Source: Microcaldota archaeon (GTDB taxonomy: Archaea; Micrarchaeota; Micrarchaeia; Norongarragalinales; UBA97). From it: a DNA stretch of 64,000 nt. Below the pieces are notes generated by a model. It was given only the letters and a program-made list of their open reading frames with translations, did no database searches and was not told the DNA's origin. The position numbers were made by a program, and so were the translations under genes. Below, piece by piece: positions 1 through 9,277 of the stretch. Position 1 is the stretch's first letter, and each line of letters begins with the position of its first letter. The stretch covers positions 1 to 64,000 of the forward strand of contig JACQBR010000017.1 of the NCBI GenBank assembly GCA_016194335.1, in the 5' to 3' direction.

Positions 1-82
1 CCGCCGCCCCCATCGTCTGCGGAAAGGAGTCCCAAAACTCCCCCTCGCAAAGGGTTCCCTCCAGGTCGAAAACCGCCAGCAT
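1..82 (-). CDS. HAD-superfamily phosphatase, N-terminal fragment cut by window edge
   Basis: The reverse strand reads an ATG at 82 and 27 residues run to the edge. They begin MLAVFDLEGTLCEGEFW, which is HAD motif I in its DxEGT form, as in phosphoserine-phosphatase-like HAD enzymes. The aspartates of FDLEGT would be the nucleophile region. Only the first strand and loop are present, so the substrate cannot be judged. It is transcribed divergently from the Lrp-type gene at 244, and both share the intergenic region with a palindromic operator. Family call is likely; specificity unknown. Confidence 0.7.
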   Translation of the reverse strand, partial: MLAVFDLEGTLCEGEFWDSFPQTMGAA

Positions 83-191
83 TGATTGGCACCCCTACCG
101 TGTTTGAAATGTGAGTGCAACTTGAAGTATTTACTGATTACTCCAAAAAAACGGGGAATTAACACAATAAAACGCGCATTTTTAATCTTAA

Positions 192-209
192 TTGGAGTAA
201 TCACTCCAA
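192..209. promoter_or_regulatory. Palindromic operator, probably for the adjacent Lrp-type regulator
   Basis: TTGGAGT, a 4-nt spacer AATC, then ACTCCAA form a perfect inverted repeat. A second half-site, GATTACTCCAA, lies at 136-146. Both sit between two divergent genes and flank AT-rich TATA-like sequence near 172-188. Lrp/AsnC proteins often bind such dyads and autoregulate; that the neighbour binds here is inference. Confidence 0.55.
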
Positions 210-243
210 AAGGTGATTTGCCACGGCCATTGATGGGAGGGAC

Positions 244-657
244 TTGGAAATAATCGACGAGCTTGGCAAAAACTCGCGGCTTTCCGAAAAGAAAATAGCG
301 CAAAAGACGGGAATACCCATGACGACTGTGCACAACCGCGTGAAAAAGCTGGTTGAAAGCGGGGTGATACGCGGCTATTCCCTGCGGCTCGACTTCGAGA
401 AAATGGGCAGGCCCATCACCGCCTTCGTGATGGTGAAGGCCGCCGCGAAGGCCGACCAGAAAAAAATCCTCGCCTACGTCTCAAGCAAGCCCTCGGTTTT
501 CGAGGCGGCAATGATTACCGGCGAGTTCGACGTGCTTTTCAAGGCGCGCGTGGAGAACATGAACGAGCTGAACAGGCTCGTCGTGCAGGACCTGCGCAGG
601 AACGAACTGATAAGCGACACGCGCACGATGATAAGCTACGAGACGATAGAAAAGTGA
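244..657 (+). CDS. Lrp/AsnC family transcriptional regulator
   Basis: The 137-residue product has an N-terminal winged helix-turn-helix (about residues 1-50, with LSEKKIAQKTGIPMTTVHNR as the DNA-binding helices). A RAM ligand-binding/oligomerisation domain follows (about 55-130, including the glycine-containing MITGEFDVLF strand). The TTG at 244 is the first usable start after an in-frame TGA at 214, and a GGGAGGG ribosome-binding sequence precedes it closely. The HTH starts slightly short compared with usual Lrp proteins, so a rarer upstream ATT at 229 is possible. The palindrome at 192-209 suggests autoregulation. Confidence 0.88.
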   Translation: MEIIDELGKNSRLSEKKIAQKTGIPMTTVHNRVKKLVESGVIRGYSLRLDFEKMGRPITAFVMVKAAAKADQKKILAYVSSKPSVFEAAMITGEFDVLFKARVENMNELNRLVVQDLRRNELISDTRTMISYETIEK

Positions 658-857
658 AGGGGCCCCTCACACTTCCTCACTCTCGCTAAATGGCCCTTAC
701 GGCTCCAAACCCCCATTTGGCTTCCCGAAAGCGGGGAAGCCATCATCGCGCACGCAAAACTCCGGCAGCCCTTTCTCCCCGCAAGGCAGACGATTCCCCG
801 GCCATCCCTCCAAATCCCCACGCGCATTGGCGCAACGCATATAATTGGCAAAAGTGA

Positions 858-1442
858 ATGAATGAGGGAAAGACGCCTATGCCCATTGGAAAGAAACCGC
901 CAGTGATTGACATGCGCCGCGGGAGGGACGGCGTGTACCGGCCAGTCAGGCCGCGCAAACGAATCGGATTACGCCCCCTAATCGTCTCCACCGCCGTCCT
1001 CGCAACAGGCGCCATTGTGCGCGGCGCGTGGAACGCGAATTTCGGGCCCCTGCCCCACCAGGCGTACTACCGCTCGGTCCTGCACAAGCACGGATTCGCC
1101 GAAGAGGACGACCGCGCGCTTGACCACGCCGCGCGCGCAGGCGAAGTACATCCAGCTAACGCTACGAAAACAATTCTCGACAACCCCTTCCCCACAATAG
1201 CCATTAAGGACATTGCGCGCCGGCTCGGGAAACCCAATCTTCCCGCCAGGGAACGCATCCGCCTCCAGCGAGTGCGCGAAATCCTTAGGACCATCAGCCG
1301 CTATCCGGATACCGTTGTGAAAATCATTGAAGAAAAGGCAGGAATAGGCCGGGACAACAGGCCGTATTACCGGCAGGGGACCCCGTACTCGACGCGGGTG
1401 TGGATGGAGAAGGGAAAGCTGAAGACTGCCCCGCTCAAATAA
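858..1442 (+). CDS. Hypothetical protein with one predicted membrane segment
   Basis: This 194-residue protein was not recognised. Residues 1-35 are basic and proline-rich. Residues about 39-56 (LRPLIVSTAVLATGAIV) form one hydrophobic helix, so it is probably an anchored protein with a charged C-terminal domain. ATG at 858 or an internal ATG at 879 are both possible starts. Its 3' end overlaps the convergent lipoprotein gene by 8 bp. The 200 bp upstream (658-857) hold nothing recognisable. Confidence 0.6.
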   Translation: MNEGKTPMPIGKKPPVIDMRRGRDGVYRPVRPRKRIGLRPLIVSTAVLATGAIVRGAWNANFGPLPHQAYYRSVLHKHGFAEEDDRALDHAARAGEVHPANATKTILDNPFPTIAIKDIARRLGKPNLPARERIRLQRVREILRTISRYPDTVVKIIEEKAGIGRDNRPYYRQGTPYSTRVWMEKGKLKTAPLK

Positions 1443-4065
1443 CTTGCACGGGCCCGCCGTATTCGTAAGGCGCGTTTACCTGCACCGAGGCAATGTCATC
1501 AAGCGACGCGAGGTCGCTGGCCTTGACGTAGCGTTCTGACATCGTGTAGAGCGCGTCGCCGATGTAGGCGCTGCGTTCCACGCTTGCAGTGCCGTACCAG
1601 TACTCGCCGGACTTGCCAAGCTCCTCCTTCGTCGCGTGGGTCACGCGGCCTCGGATGGAAAAGCCCGAGTCGAGAGAGACGTTGATGACGTACGCCCCTT
1701 GGAACGCGTAATCGCCGTAGACGTGCTCGGCCTCTCCCGCAGGATATTTGCTTGAATTGAGTTCCGCGAGCAGGACGGGAATGACGATGATTCCCTTCTC
1801 CCTGCTGAAGAGAAACGCCTTGTGGTCGTGCAGCGCGTTGGAATCGGTTCCGGCATCGCCCAATTTCAAGGTGGCCGTTTCCCTGGGATTCGCAACGTCG
1901 CTCACGTCAAAGAGTGAGAGCTTCAGCCCCGTGGGGAATGCTGCGGCTTCCTCCCCATTGGCATCAAGCTTCACCGGAAGCGCGTCCTTGCCCAGCCCGA
2001 TGAGGTGCGTCCCGTCGTAGGGATGCAGGTAGTCGGAATATCCCGGAATCTTCAGCTTGCCCAACATCTCTGGGTTCCTGGGGTCGGAAAGCGAAATGAC
2101 GAAAAGCGGGTCGAGTTGCCTGAACGTAACCATGTACGCCCGGTCGCCCATGAAACGCACGGAATAGATGCGCTCGCCAGGCGCGAGGTTCTCCAGCTTG
2201 CCCGCGAGCTTGAGGCCCGAATCGAGAACGTAGAGGTGGTTCTTTGAAGGCGCGACCTCGCGAGGCTCCGGGCGCGGATACCAGACGGGGGGATAACGGA
2301 TTGGCATCATTGCCATCCCGAGAAACGGCCCGCCTTCCCAGCCGCCCCATTCCTGCGGCGTGGTAGTCGCAATGCGGAGGTAGCCGTCCTTCTCGCCAAG
2401 GGAAAATTGGTTCAGAACGGTGCCGGGAACTTCGCCCTCGCCGGCGTAGCTGATGCCTTCAGCGCCATTTCCAAGCGAGAACTTGTGCACGACGGTCCGC
2501 TGGCGGCTTGAAACGCCAAATTCGGATTGTTCCGGTGATGCCGTTGCGTTAAGCGAGGCCTCGAGATCCCTGTAGAGCTGCGCCTGCTGCTTCCTGCTCA
2601 ATTCGTAGTCGATGAACTGCGCAATGACGGAGTTCTTCAGCGACGCCTTCACCCACGCGGAGGCATCCGAATCGTCAATCTCCTTGAGCTTGCCTTCGAG
2701 CCCCGCATTCGAGTTGGGCTTGACGAGTTCCGCAAGCTTCGCCTCGACTTCGTAAAGCGGGCGGAGGTAATTGTCATAGCGCGCGTAGGTAACGTATGCG
2801 TTTTCCTGCGAGACGTAAATTGTCTGCGCCCCTCCCACGAGGACGACCTTGCGCCCGGCGTCCTTGGAAAGGTCTGCAAGGTCGATTGAGGATAGGATGG
2901 TGAACTGGTAGCCCCCGGAAGAGGGGTAGTCGAAGTAGCTCACTTCCGAAGCGTCGACCTCCACAATTTTACCGTCAACGGAAAGGAGTGGCACCGGACC
3001 GCCGTAGTAAGCGGGCTGGGACACGACGGTGAACACCCTGCTGCCAATCATGCGCGCGTCGGCGTAATTGCCGTTGAACACCACGGTCTTGAGAACCTCT
3101 GGATTGGCGCGGTCGGAAATGTCGTACACGCGGACGAACGAAGAGCCGCCATACCAATACGGACGGCGCGCCATAAAGCCGGGCGCGGCAATTGCCCTGG
3201 CGGCTGGCACGGAACCAGAAGATGCGGCTGCCGAACCAGAAGGCGCCTCTGAAACCGAGGCGGGTCCCGAACCGGAAAATGAACCTGGAGCACCCGATGC
3301 GGGCGCGGAACCGGAACTTCCCGAAACTCCCGAATCCGCCTGAACGCCCCCGGCATCACTTTGGTTTGGAGGGGCAAGCGCCTTGTCAACCTGCGCGTTT
3401 CGAATCGTTGGAATTTCCCTTATCGGCCATGGGTAATTTGCCGTGCCGAACGCGACGAGTTTGTCGCCGTTGACGAAAATGCTGTTGACCGAATCGCCGG
3501 CGTAGTAACCGGGAGCGAAACCCCCATTCGCGCCATTACCCCCGGAAGGCTTGCCGCCGATGCCCGAAACGCTGATGTTGGAAACGACCTTCAAATCGCT
3601 TGCGGGCGCCGCCTTGAGAATCACGATGTTGCCCCCCGCAACTGCGTAGAGGTAATTCCCGTCGTTCTTGAGAATGTCCGGCTCGTCAACGCCCGCAACC
3701 TGCACGTTGGTGGTGGAATAATCAGAAACTGAAGAGGCCGGAGCGTTTGAGTCTGCAGACTTTTGAGACGCGCCAGCAGCAAGAGGAACCGCGGCTTCCC
3801 TCATCAGCCCGCCATAACCGCCGTAATTGCCGCCCTGCTGGGTGGCGCGGAGGAACGAAGCGAGCTCAAGGCCGGATTTGAATTGCTTGAGCGACGAGCC
3901 TGGAGTTTCGTTATAGGCAGCCGGGAAAGAACTTGGGGAAACCGACGGGGCTACCGTAGGCGTGGGGCTGGCAACTGGATTGCGTTGGGTGATGCAGCCC
4001 GCGAGAAAAAGCGGCGGGAGAGCCATCAGGAGCAAAACCAACTTGGGACCGAACTTCAAGGCCAT
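1435..4065 (-). CDS. Secreted beta-propeller-domain lipoprotein
   Basis: The protein starts with a lipoprotein signal peptide: a hydrophobic run ending LFLAGC, where the cysteine would be lipid-modified. A Ser/Pro/Thr-rich linker follows, then a long domain matching the archaeal and bacterial secreted C-terminal beta-propeller family, with the hallmark NVQVAGVDEPDILKNDGNYLY. A low-complexity Gly/Ser/Ala/Pro segment (about residues 240-295) interrupts the propeller. An upstream TTG at 4083 is in frame, but ATG 4065 with AGGTGG about 9 nt before it gives a clean signal peptide. Function is unknown; it is likely exposed at the cell surface. Confidence 0.85.
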   Translation of the reverse strand: MALKFGPKLVLLLMALPPLFLAGCITQRNPVASPTPTVAPSVSPSSFPAAYNETPGSSLKQFKSGLELASFLRATQQGGNYGGYGGLMREAAVPLAAGASQKSADSNAPASSVSDYSTTNVQVAGVDEPDILKNDGNYLYAVAGGNIVILKAAPASDLKVVSNISVSGIGGKPSGGNGANGGFAPGYYAGDSVNSIFVNGDKLVAFGTANYPWPIREIPTIRNAQVDKALAPPNQSDAGGVQADSGVSGSSGSAPASGAPGSFSGSGPASVSEAPSGSAAASSGSVPAARAIAAPGFMARRPYWYGGSSFVRVYDISDRANPEVLKTVVFNGNYADARMIGSRVFTVVSQPAYYGGPVPLLSVDGKIVEVDASEVSYFDYPSSGGYQFTILSSIDLADLSKDAGRKVVLVGGAQTIYVSQENAYVTYARYDNYLRPLYEVEAKLAELVKPNSNAGLEGKLKEIDDSDASAWVKASLKNSVIAQFIDYELSRKQQAQLYRDLEASLNATASPEQSEFGVSSRQRTVVHKFSLGNGAEGISYAGEGEVPGTVLNQFSLGEKDGYLRIATTTPQEWGGWEGGPFLGMAMMPIRYPPVWYPRPEPREVAPSKNHLYVLDSGLKLAGKLENLAPGERIYSVRFMGDRAYMVTFRQLDPLFVISLSDPRNPEMLGKLKIPGYSDYLHPYDGTHLIGLGKDALPVKLDANGEEAAAFPTGLKLSLFDVSDVANPRETATLKLGDAGTDSNALHDHKAFLFSREKGIIVIPVLLAELNSSKYPAGEAEHVYGDYAFQGAYVINVSLDSGFSIRGRVTHATKEELGKSGEYWYGTASVERSAYIGDALYTMSERYVKASDLASLDDIASVQVNAPYEYGGPVQVI

Positions 4066-4176
4066 AAGGAAAACCACCTGCAAACTTGATGCGCTAGAGA
4101 AATGTGACGGCCTACCTATAAAAAACGGAAGTTATTTTCAGGAAAAAAGCTCATGAAATAAGTCAGGCGGGCGGCC

Positions 4177-5571
4177 TTATTTTTCGCAGGCTCTCAGGAT
4201 TTGCAACAACGCCTGCTCGCCGCCCCACGGAGCGATGACCTGCAGGCCCGCTGGCATGTTTTCCTTTTTCGTCCTGCCGGCAGGCACGCTCGCGGCTGGA
4301 AGGCCGGCGCAATTGGCGGGCACTGCCAAGATGTCGGCAAGGTACATTTGCAGCGGGTCCTGGTCTTTCTCGCCAAGCTTCCACGCCACCATCGGCGCTG
4401 TGGGTCCCATCACCGCGTCAAAATCGTCAAACACGCGGGCAAATTCCTTCTTGAGCGCGTCGCGCGCCTTGAGCGCCTTGGAATACCAAGCGTCACGGAA
4501 TTCCTTGGTCGTGACGTAAGTGCCGATGAGAATCCTGCGCTTCACTTCCGCCCCGAGGGCGCGGTCGCGCACGGTGCTGACGATTTCGTTGAGGTCGCGG
4601 CCGTTGGCCTCGCTCCACGGCATCCCGTACTTCAGCCCGTCGTACTTCTGCATAGCGCTGGAGAATTCGCTCGCGCAGAGGATGTAGTAGATCGGGAGGG
4701 CGTACTTGAGGATGGGGAAGGAAAATTCGCGAATCTCCACCCCGTCGCGGGCGGATTCGAGGGCCTTGATTTTCCCCCAGACCGCCTCGGAAACCCACTC
4801 GTCGCAACCGCTGAAGAATTCCTTGGGAACGCCAACGCGCAATCTCTTTGGAAACGAATTGAGATGCGCGGAATAATCTACGCGAGCCACGCCCGCGGTC
4901 ATTGCATCCCGCCCGTCCTCGCCCATCACGGTGGAAAGCAGCCTTGCGCACGACCCCACGTCCCGGCCGAGGGGGCCGAGCTGGTCGAAGCTCATCGCAA
5001 GGTCGCAAATGCCGTAGCGTGAAACCGCTCCATACGTGGGCTTTACGCCCACGGCGCCGCAGAATGCCGCGGGAAGGCGGATGCTCCCTCCCGTGTCCTC
5101 GCTCAGGGTTACGTCGCAGAAGCCCGCCGCAACCGCAGCCGCGCTCCCACCGCTGCTCCCTCCGGGAACGCGCTCGAAATCAAGGGGGTTGACCGTTTTT
5201 GCAAGCTTGCTGCGCGAACAATCGGAACCGCAGGAAAATTCATCGAGGTTGGTCGAACCGATGATTACGCCATCCTCGGCGATTATGCGCTCGACAGCGG
5301 TTGCGGAATAGGGGGCTGCGTAGTTCTCAAGCATTTTCGACGCGCAAGTGAGCCTCTTGCCCCTCACTGCAATGCTGTTCTTGATTCCAACGACCAAACC
5401 CGCAAGCGAGCCCACTTTCTTGCCAGCCTTCATTCTCGCGTCAATGTCCCTTGCCTGCGCGATGGCATCCTCTGCGTAAACTTCGATAAACGCGCCAATC
5501 CGCGAGTCGCGGGCGGAAATGAGTTCGAGGCGCGAGCGGACGTTCTCCTCGACAGAATCGGGATTCTTCAT
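4177..5571 (-). CDS. gatA: Asp/Glu-tRNA amidotransferase subunit A
   Basis: GatA is the amidase subunit of GatCAB, which converts Asp-tRNA(Asn), and in some organisms Glu-tRNA(Gln), to the amide form. The 464-residue protein has the amidase-signature triad: Lys64 in VGIKNS, cis-Ser139 in PGGSSGGSAAAVA and nucleophile Ser163 in DTGGSIRLPA, with the spacing seen in characterised GatA. It lies 11 bp after gatC on the same strand, while gatB is 33 kb away. Since GatDE is also encoded here, GatCAB probably serves Asn-tRNA. Confidence 0.96.
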   Translation of the reverse strand: MKNPDSVEENVRSRLELISARDSRIGAFIEVYAEDAIAQARDIDARMKAGKKVGSLAGLVVGIKNSIAVRGKRLTCASKMLENYAAPYSATAVERIIAEDGVIIGSTNLDEFSCGSDCSRSKLAKTVNPLDFERVPGGSSGGSAAAVAAGFCDVTLSEDTGGSIRLPAAFCGAVGVKPTYGAVSRYGICDLAMSFDQLGPLGRDVGSCARLLSTVMGEDGRDAMTAGVARVDYSAHLNSFPKRLRVGVPKEFFSGCDEWVSEAVWGKIKALESARDGVEIREFSFPILKYALPIYYILCASEFSSAMQKYDGLKYGMPWSEANGRDLNEIVSTVRDRALGAEVKRRILIGTYVTTKEFRDAWYSKALKARDALKKEFARVFDDFDAVMGPTAPMVAWKLGEKDQDPLQMYLADILAVPANCAGLPAASVPAGRTKKENMPAGLQVIAPWGGEQALLQILRACEK

Positions 5572-5582
5572 GAAAATTCACT

Positions 5583-5876
5583 TCAGAAACTCTTCGGCGA
5601 GAGCATCACGCCGTCCTTCTTCTTTGCAAACTGGCCCCTGATCGCGCCTGCCTCGGTGCACGCGGCGGGAATGTCCTTGCGCGGCTCGAAAGCCACGGGC
5701 TTGATGTAGTAAAGCTCCTCGCCCCTGGCCTCAAGCTCGTCAATCATCCTGAAGTAGGAGAGGATTTCGTTCGCGTCCCTGCGCAGCTGTTCCAGCTCGC
5801 GCTCGGAAAGCTTCAGGCGCGCAATCTCCGCCATGCGCAGAAGCGTGGCGGAATCGACTTCTTCCTTTGTCTGCAT
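5583..5876 (-). CDS. gatC: Asp/Glu-tRNA amidotransferase subunit C
   Basis: A short helical protein (about 97 residues from ATG 5876; a TTG at 5891 is an alternative). It has the GatC pattern LLRMAEIARLKLSERELE near the N-terminus and the IKPV...RKDIP segment that wraps the GatA surface. GatC stabilises the GatA-GatB interface. It is the first gene of a gatC-gatA pair. A TATA-like TTTAAA lies at about 5917-5922, fitting a very short leader. Confidence 0.92.
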   Translation of the reverse strand: MQTKEEVDSATLLRMAEIARLKLSERELEQLRRDANEILSYFRMIDELEARGEELYYIKPVAFEPRKDIPAACTEAGAIRGQFAKKKDGVMLSPKSF

Positions 5877-5982
5877 TTTATGGGAACTCAATGGAAATAG
5901 TGCCCCGAACAGGCTTTAAACGGTTCGCAGAAGGGCGGAAAATCAAAGAGGGCCATCGCCTAATCTGCCACATCGCAGTTCA

Positions 5983-8601
5983 CTACGCCGCCATCACTTC
6001 AACAGAGCTCCGCTCGCCGTTCTGCTTGTCGCGCTCTACCTTGTAGACGCGCGCGCTTGCGGCTTCCCGCAGCGCCTCGTCGTGGGTGATGATGAAAGTC
6101 TGCGATACGAGTTGGGGAATCTGCTCGCGAAGCGCGCGCGAAAGGAGCGTCACCGCCTGCGTGTCGAGGTTGTGCGTGGGCTCGTCGAGAATGAGCCAGC
6201 CCAGCCGCGGGGCGAGGATGACGGCGAATGAAACGCGCAGACAGAGCACGGCGCACGCGCGCTCGCCGCCTGAAGCGTTCTCCACTGCCACCCAGCCGCC
6301 GTCGATTGCGCGCAGCTCCAGGGAATAATCATCCTCGCTCGCCTGAAGCCTGACGGCAGTGTAGTCGGAATAGGGATAGACGTTGCGCCAAAGCCCTTCC
6401 ATCACTTCGTTCACGCCCAGGACTAGTTCGGTGCGCAAGGTCGTTTGCGTCTCGAGGAGTGCCGACTGGAATTTTGCAACCCCGTTGAGGAGAGAGTCGA
6501 TGCGTTCCACGCGCCTTTTCCTCTCCACCGCGGATTTCAGCCTCGCCTCAAGCGAGGTGACGAGGGCCTGCTGGGCCTCAAGCTCCCTGCGCAGAGACTC
6601 GCAGCCCGACTCGAGCCTGCCCTTCTCCTCCATGAATTCCGACTGCTTGCGACGAAGGGCGTCAAGCTCGCCCCTGGCGGACTTGAGCTTCTCCATCCTT
6701 GCCCCGGTTTCCCGCCGCGCCGCAAGAAGGGAATCCAGTTTCTCCTTTGCAGTGAAATAAAATTCCGCGGACTCGAATGCCCGCAGCCCCGCCTCGAATG
6801 CCGCAACCTCGTTCTCGTCAGCCGCGCCCGAAAGCGAAAGCCTTTGGGAAATGCCTTCCGCCGACGCAAGAAGCGTTACCCTGCCCTGCCCCAAAGCCGA
6901 TTTTTTCCGGCTATGCTCCAAAGTTGCCGACGCGAGCCTCAAACGGCTTTCCCACTCGGAAACGCCTGAAGCTGCGGCTTTGGCTTCTTCCGAAAGCTCG
7001 TGAAAACTTTTCTTTGCCGCGGCCAATTCCGACTCAAGCCGGGCGGCTTTGGACGCCGTCGGCTCGAGAAAGGCGGCCTTCTGCCTGAGCATTGCAAGCT
7101 CGTTAGACGCGCTTTGAAGAGCCTGCAGCGACTGCTGCGCTGATGAGAACTGCGCGTTTAGCGCTGAGAGCTGCGCGTTTCCGCTTTCAACCGATTCCCT
7201 GTTGCTCCCCACCAGGTTGTGCCTTTCACCGTCGTGAAGGGGCTGAAGGCAGACGGGGCAGGTTGCGCCCGCGCGCCCAAGGGCCTCGAGCGCCTTGCTT
7301 GCTGATTGAATTGCCGCTTCCTTCGCGGCAATGGCCGTGCGCAATTCAGAAACTGCCTTATCCCAGTCCTGGGATGAAAGGGATGCGATTTTTTTCTCCA
7401 GACCCGACTGCGCAACGGAGATTTGCCCGAGCTGGGCCTGATGGGATTTGCAAACCTCCATTTCCTGCGCAATCGAATCGAGGCGCGCCTTAACCTCCGC
7501 AAACCTTGCGACTATTGCGCCCTCCGCCGCGCGGGCGGCCGTGAGCCTTTCCTGCGCCTTCTTCTCTCCCAAAAGCGCCTCGTGCTCCGCAGGCGCTGAA
7601 GAAAGCGAGGCGAGTTCGGCGTCCACCTGCACCAGTTGCCCCCGGGCCTTTTCCAACTCGAGGCGGAGCTGCCTCATCGAGGCAAGTGAGGACTTGAGCT
7701 CGGCAAGCTTTTTCACGCCGTGCGCCTTCTCGAGAGCCACCTTCTCCCGCGTGTTGGAATCAATCACGCGGCTGGCGCTTGCCTTCCAGCGCGCCATCTC
7801 CTCCTCAAGCGACCGGCAGGTGGACTCGGCCGATGCCGCCTGCTTCTCAAGCGAATTGAATTCCGCACTCTTCAGCTCCAGCTCCGCCAATTGCGAAGCT
7901 GCGGTCTCAATCTGCTGCAGACGGTGCTGGAGCTTCCCCTCCGCATCGGCAAGCGAGTGGGAGAGGGAATTTCTCTTCGCCTCGCCTGCAATGAACTCCT
8001 TCTCGGTGCCGGCGTAATCCATTCCGGCAAGGAAACTTTTCGCCTCGTCCCGCCTGGCCTTCAGCTTGTTGGAAAGCGACGCGGCATTGGCGCGCGCCGC
8101 CTCAAGCCGGTCGATTCCCAAAAGCTGGTCTATCTGCCTCTTGCGCTCTCCCTTTCCCAGCGTGAGGAAGTAATCGAGGTTGTTCTGCTCGCTGTAAATC
8201 GCGCGTGAGAACAGCTCGTAATCCGTCTTTATCAGGCGCTCCACCGCCTCGGTGACGCGCTCGCTTCCGGTGTCGATGAGCTTGCCGCCCGAACGGAGGT
8301 ACGCCGTTGCGGCACCTTCCTTTATCTGGCGGTCGATTGAATACGCCTGCCCGTCAAGCTCGATTGAAAGTTCCACGCTCGCCTCGAAGTGTCTTGACGG
8401 CCGCTGCATCACCAAATCTGCAAGCTTCACCCTGCGGTTCTTCAGCCCGGGGGTGGTGCCGAAAAGGCCGAAGCAAATCGCATCTGCAATGCTGGTCTTT
8501 CCGCTGCCCATCGAACCGACTATGATGCTCGTGCCGGGGAAGAATTCCACCTCGGTAAGCTCGTGGCTCTTGAAGTGGCGGAGCTTGAGCTTGGTAATCA
8601 T
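5983..8601 (-). CDS. rad50: Rad50-like SMC-family ATPase
   Basis: This 872-residue protein has the Rad50 layout: Walker A GSMGSGKT at residues 29-36, two long coiled-coil arms, a CPVC zinc hook at 448-451, and C-terminal signature SGGERA and Walker B LILDEPTHNLD near residue 800. Rad50 works with Mre11 to tether and process DNA ends. No Mre11 gene is adjacent or elsewhere in the window, unlike most archaea where mre11-rad50-herA-nurA cluster; herA and nurA are here but unlinked. It diverges from the Mut7-C gene at 8678. Confidence 0.93.
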   Translation of the reverse strand: MITKLKLRHFKSHELTEVEFFPGTSIIVGSMGSGKTSIADAICFGLFGTTPGLKNRRVKLADLVMQRPSRHFEASVELSIELDGQAYSIDRQIKEGAATAYLRSGGKLIDTGSERVTEAVERLIKTDYELFSRAIYSEQNNLDYFLTLGKGERKRQIDQLLGIDRLEAARANAASLSNKLKARRDEAKSFLAGMDYAGTEKEFIAGEAKRNSLSHSLADAEGKLQHRLQQIETAASQLAELELKSAEFNSLEKQAASAESTCRSLEEEMARWKASASRVIDSNTREKVALEKAHGVKKLAELKSSLASMRQLRLELEKARGQLVQVDAELASLSSAPAEHEALLGEKKAQERLTAARAAEGAIVARFAEVKARLDSIAQEMEVCKSHQAQLGQISVAQSGLEKKIASLSSQDWDKAVSELRTAIAAKEAAIQSASKALEALGRAGATCPVCLQPLHDGERHNLVGSNRESVESGNAQLSALNAQFSSAQQSLQALQSASNELAMLRQKAAFLEPTASKAARLESELAAAKKSFHELSEEAKAAASGVSEWESRLRLASATLEHSRKKSALGQGRVTLLASAEGISQRLSLSGAADENEVAAFEAGLRAFESAEFYFTAKEKLDSLLAARRETGARMEKLKSARGELDALRRKQSEFMEEKGRLESGCESLRRELEAQQALVTSLEARLKSAVERKRRVERIDSLLNGVAKFQSALLETQTTLRTELVLGVNEVMEGLWRNVYPYSDYTAVRLQASEDDYSLELRAIDGGWVAVENASGGERACAVLCLRVSFAVILAPRLGWLILDEPTHNLDTQAVTLLSRALREQIPQLVSQTFIITHDEALREAASARVYKVERDKQNGERSSVEVMAA

Positions 8602-8677
8602 GCAAACCGAGAATTAGTTGAGGGACAACCGATTAAAACAATATGCTGTTGCACGCCAATTGAACTTCATTGATAAC

Positions 8678-9157
8678 ATGAAAAAACCGCCCGTCTTTTT
8701 ATGCGACCTCATGCTGCGCAGGCTCGCCCGATGGCTGCGCATCCTCGGCATCGGCTGCGTCTACGCCGGGGACGAGGGCATTTCGGACGACGATGAAATC
8801 CTCAAATTCTGCCTCAAGCGCGGGTGCGTCCTTCTCACTCGGGACGAACTGCTTTACAGGAAGGCGGGCAGTTACGTCAAGACCGTGCTGATGGACAACG
8901 AAAGCCCCGAAAGGCAGGTGAAAGCCCTAACTGGAAAATTCGGCCTCAAGCTGGGCAGAAAATTTCTTGGACCCTCGCTTTGCCCGCAGTGCGGCGGGAG
9001 GCTGGAAAGGGTTGGAAAGCCAAGCGTGAAGGGCAAGGTATTCCCCAAGGTGTACGAGCTCAACCGCAGTTTCAACAAGTGCGCTGATTGCGGCAAAATC
9101 TACTGGAAAGGAAGCCATTTTCCCAAGCTGGAATCCTTCCACAAAAAAGTGGCGTGA
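8678..9157 (+). CDS. Mut7-C RNase domain protein (PIN-like fold with zinc ribbon)
   Basis: The 159-residue protein opens with FLCDLMLRRLARWLRILG, the hallmark of the Mut7-C (DUF82) family, a PIN-like nuclease domain with acidic residues at CDLM, DDDE and TRDELL. The C-terminal half has a four-cysteine zinc ribbon (CPQCGGRLE and CADCGKIYW). Biochemical role in archaea is unknown; RNase activity is predicted from the fold. ATG 8678 is preferred over an in-frame TTG at 8618 because the conserved domain begins right after it. Confidence 0.88.
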   Translation: MKKPPVFLCDLMLRRLARWLRILGIGCVYAGDEGISDDDEILKFCLKRGCVLLTRDELLYRKAGSYVKTVLMDNESPERQVKALTGKFGLKLGRKFLGPSLCPQCGGRLERVGKPSVKGKVFPKVYELNRSFNKCADCGKIYWKGSHFPKLESFHKKVA

Positions 9158-9209
9158 ATGGACATTGCGGCAGGATAGCTCGGTTTGAGAGATTGGGCCA
9201 AAAACCAGC

Positions 9210-9227
9210 CTATTGGATGACCAATAG
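9210..9227. promoter_or_regulatory. Perfect palindrome (operator) upstream of the small Cys protein
   Basis: CTATTGG, spacer ATGA, CCAATAG form a perfect 7+4+7 inverted repeat directly followed by a TATA-like TTTAAAATAT (9228-9237). A further CCAATAG half-site lies at 9262-9268, ten bases before the ATG at 9278. This looks like a repressor site covering the promoter; the regulator is not identified. Confidence 0.5.
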
Positions 9228-9277
9228 TTTAAAATATCCCCTCGACCTATATATTGTATACCCAATAGGCGAGGTTG

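Noticed and set aside
2005-4089. Several plus-strand frames opposite the beta-propeller gene
   Set aside because: They are shadows of a GC-rich gene with a clear signal peptide and domain; none has a recognisable product.
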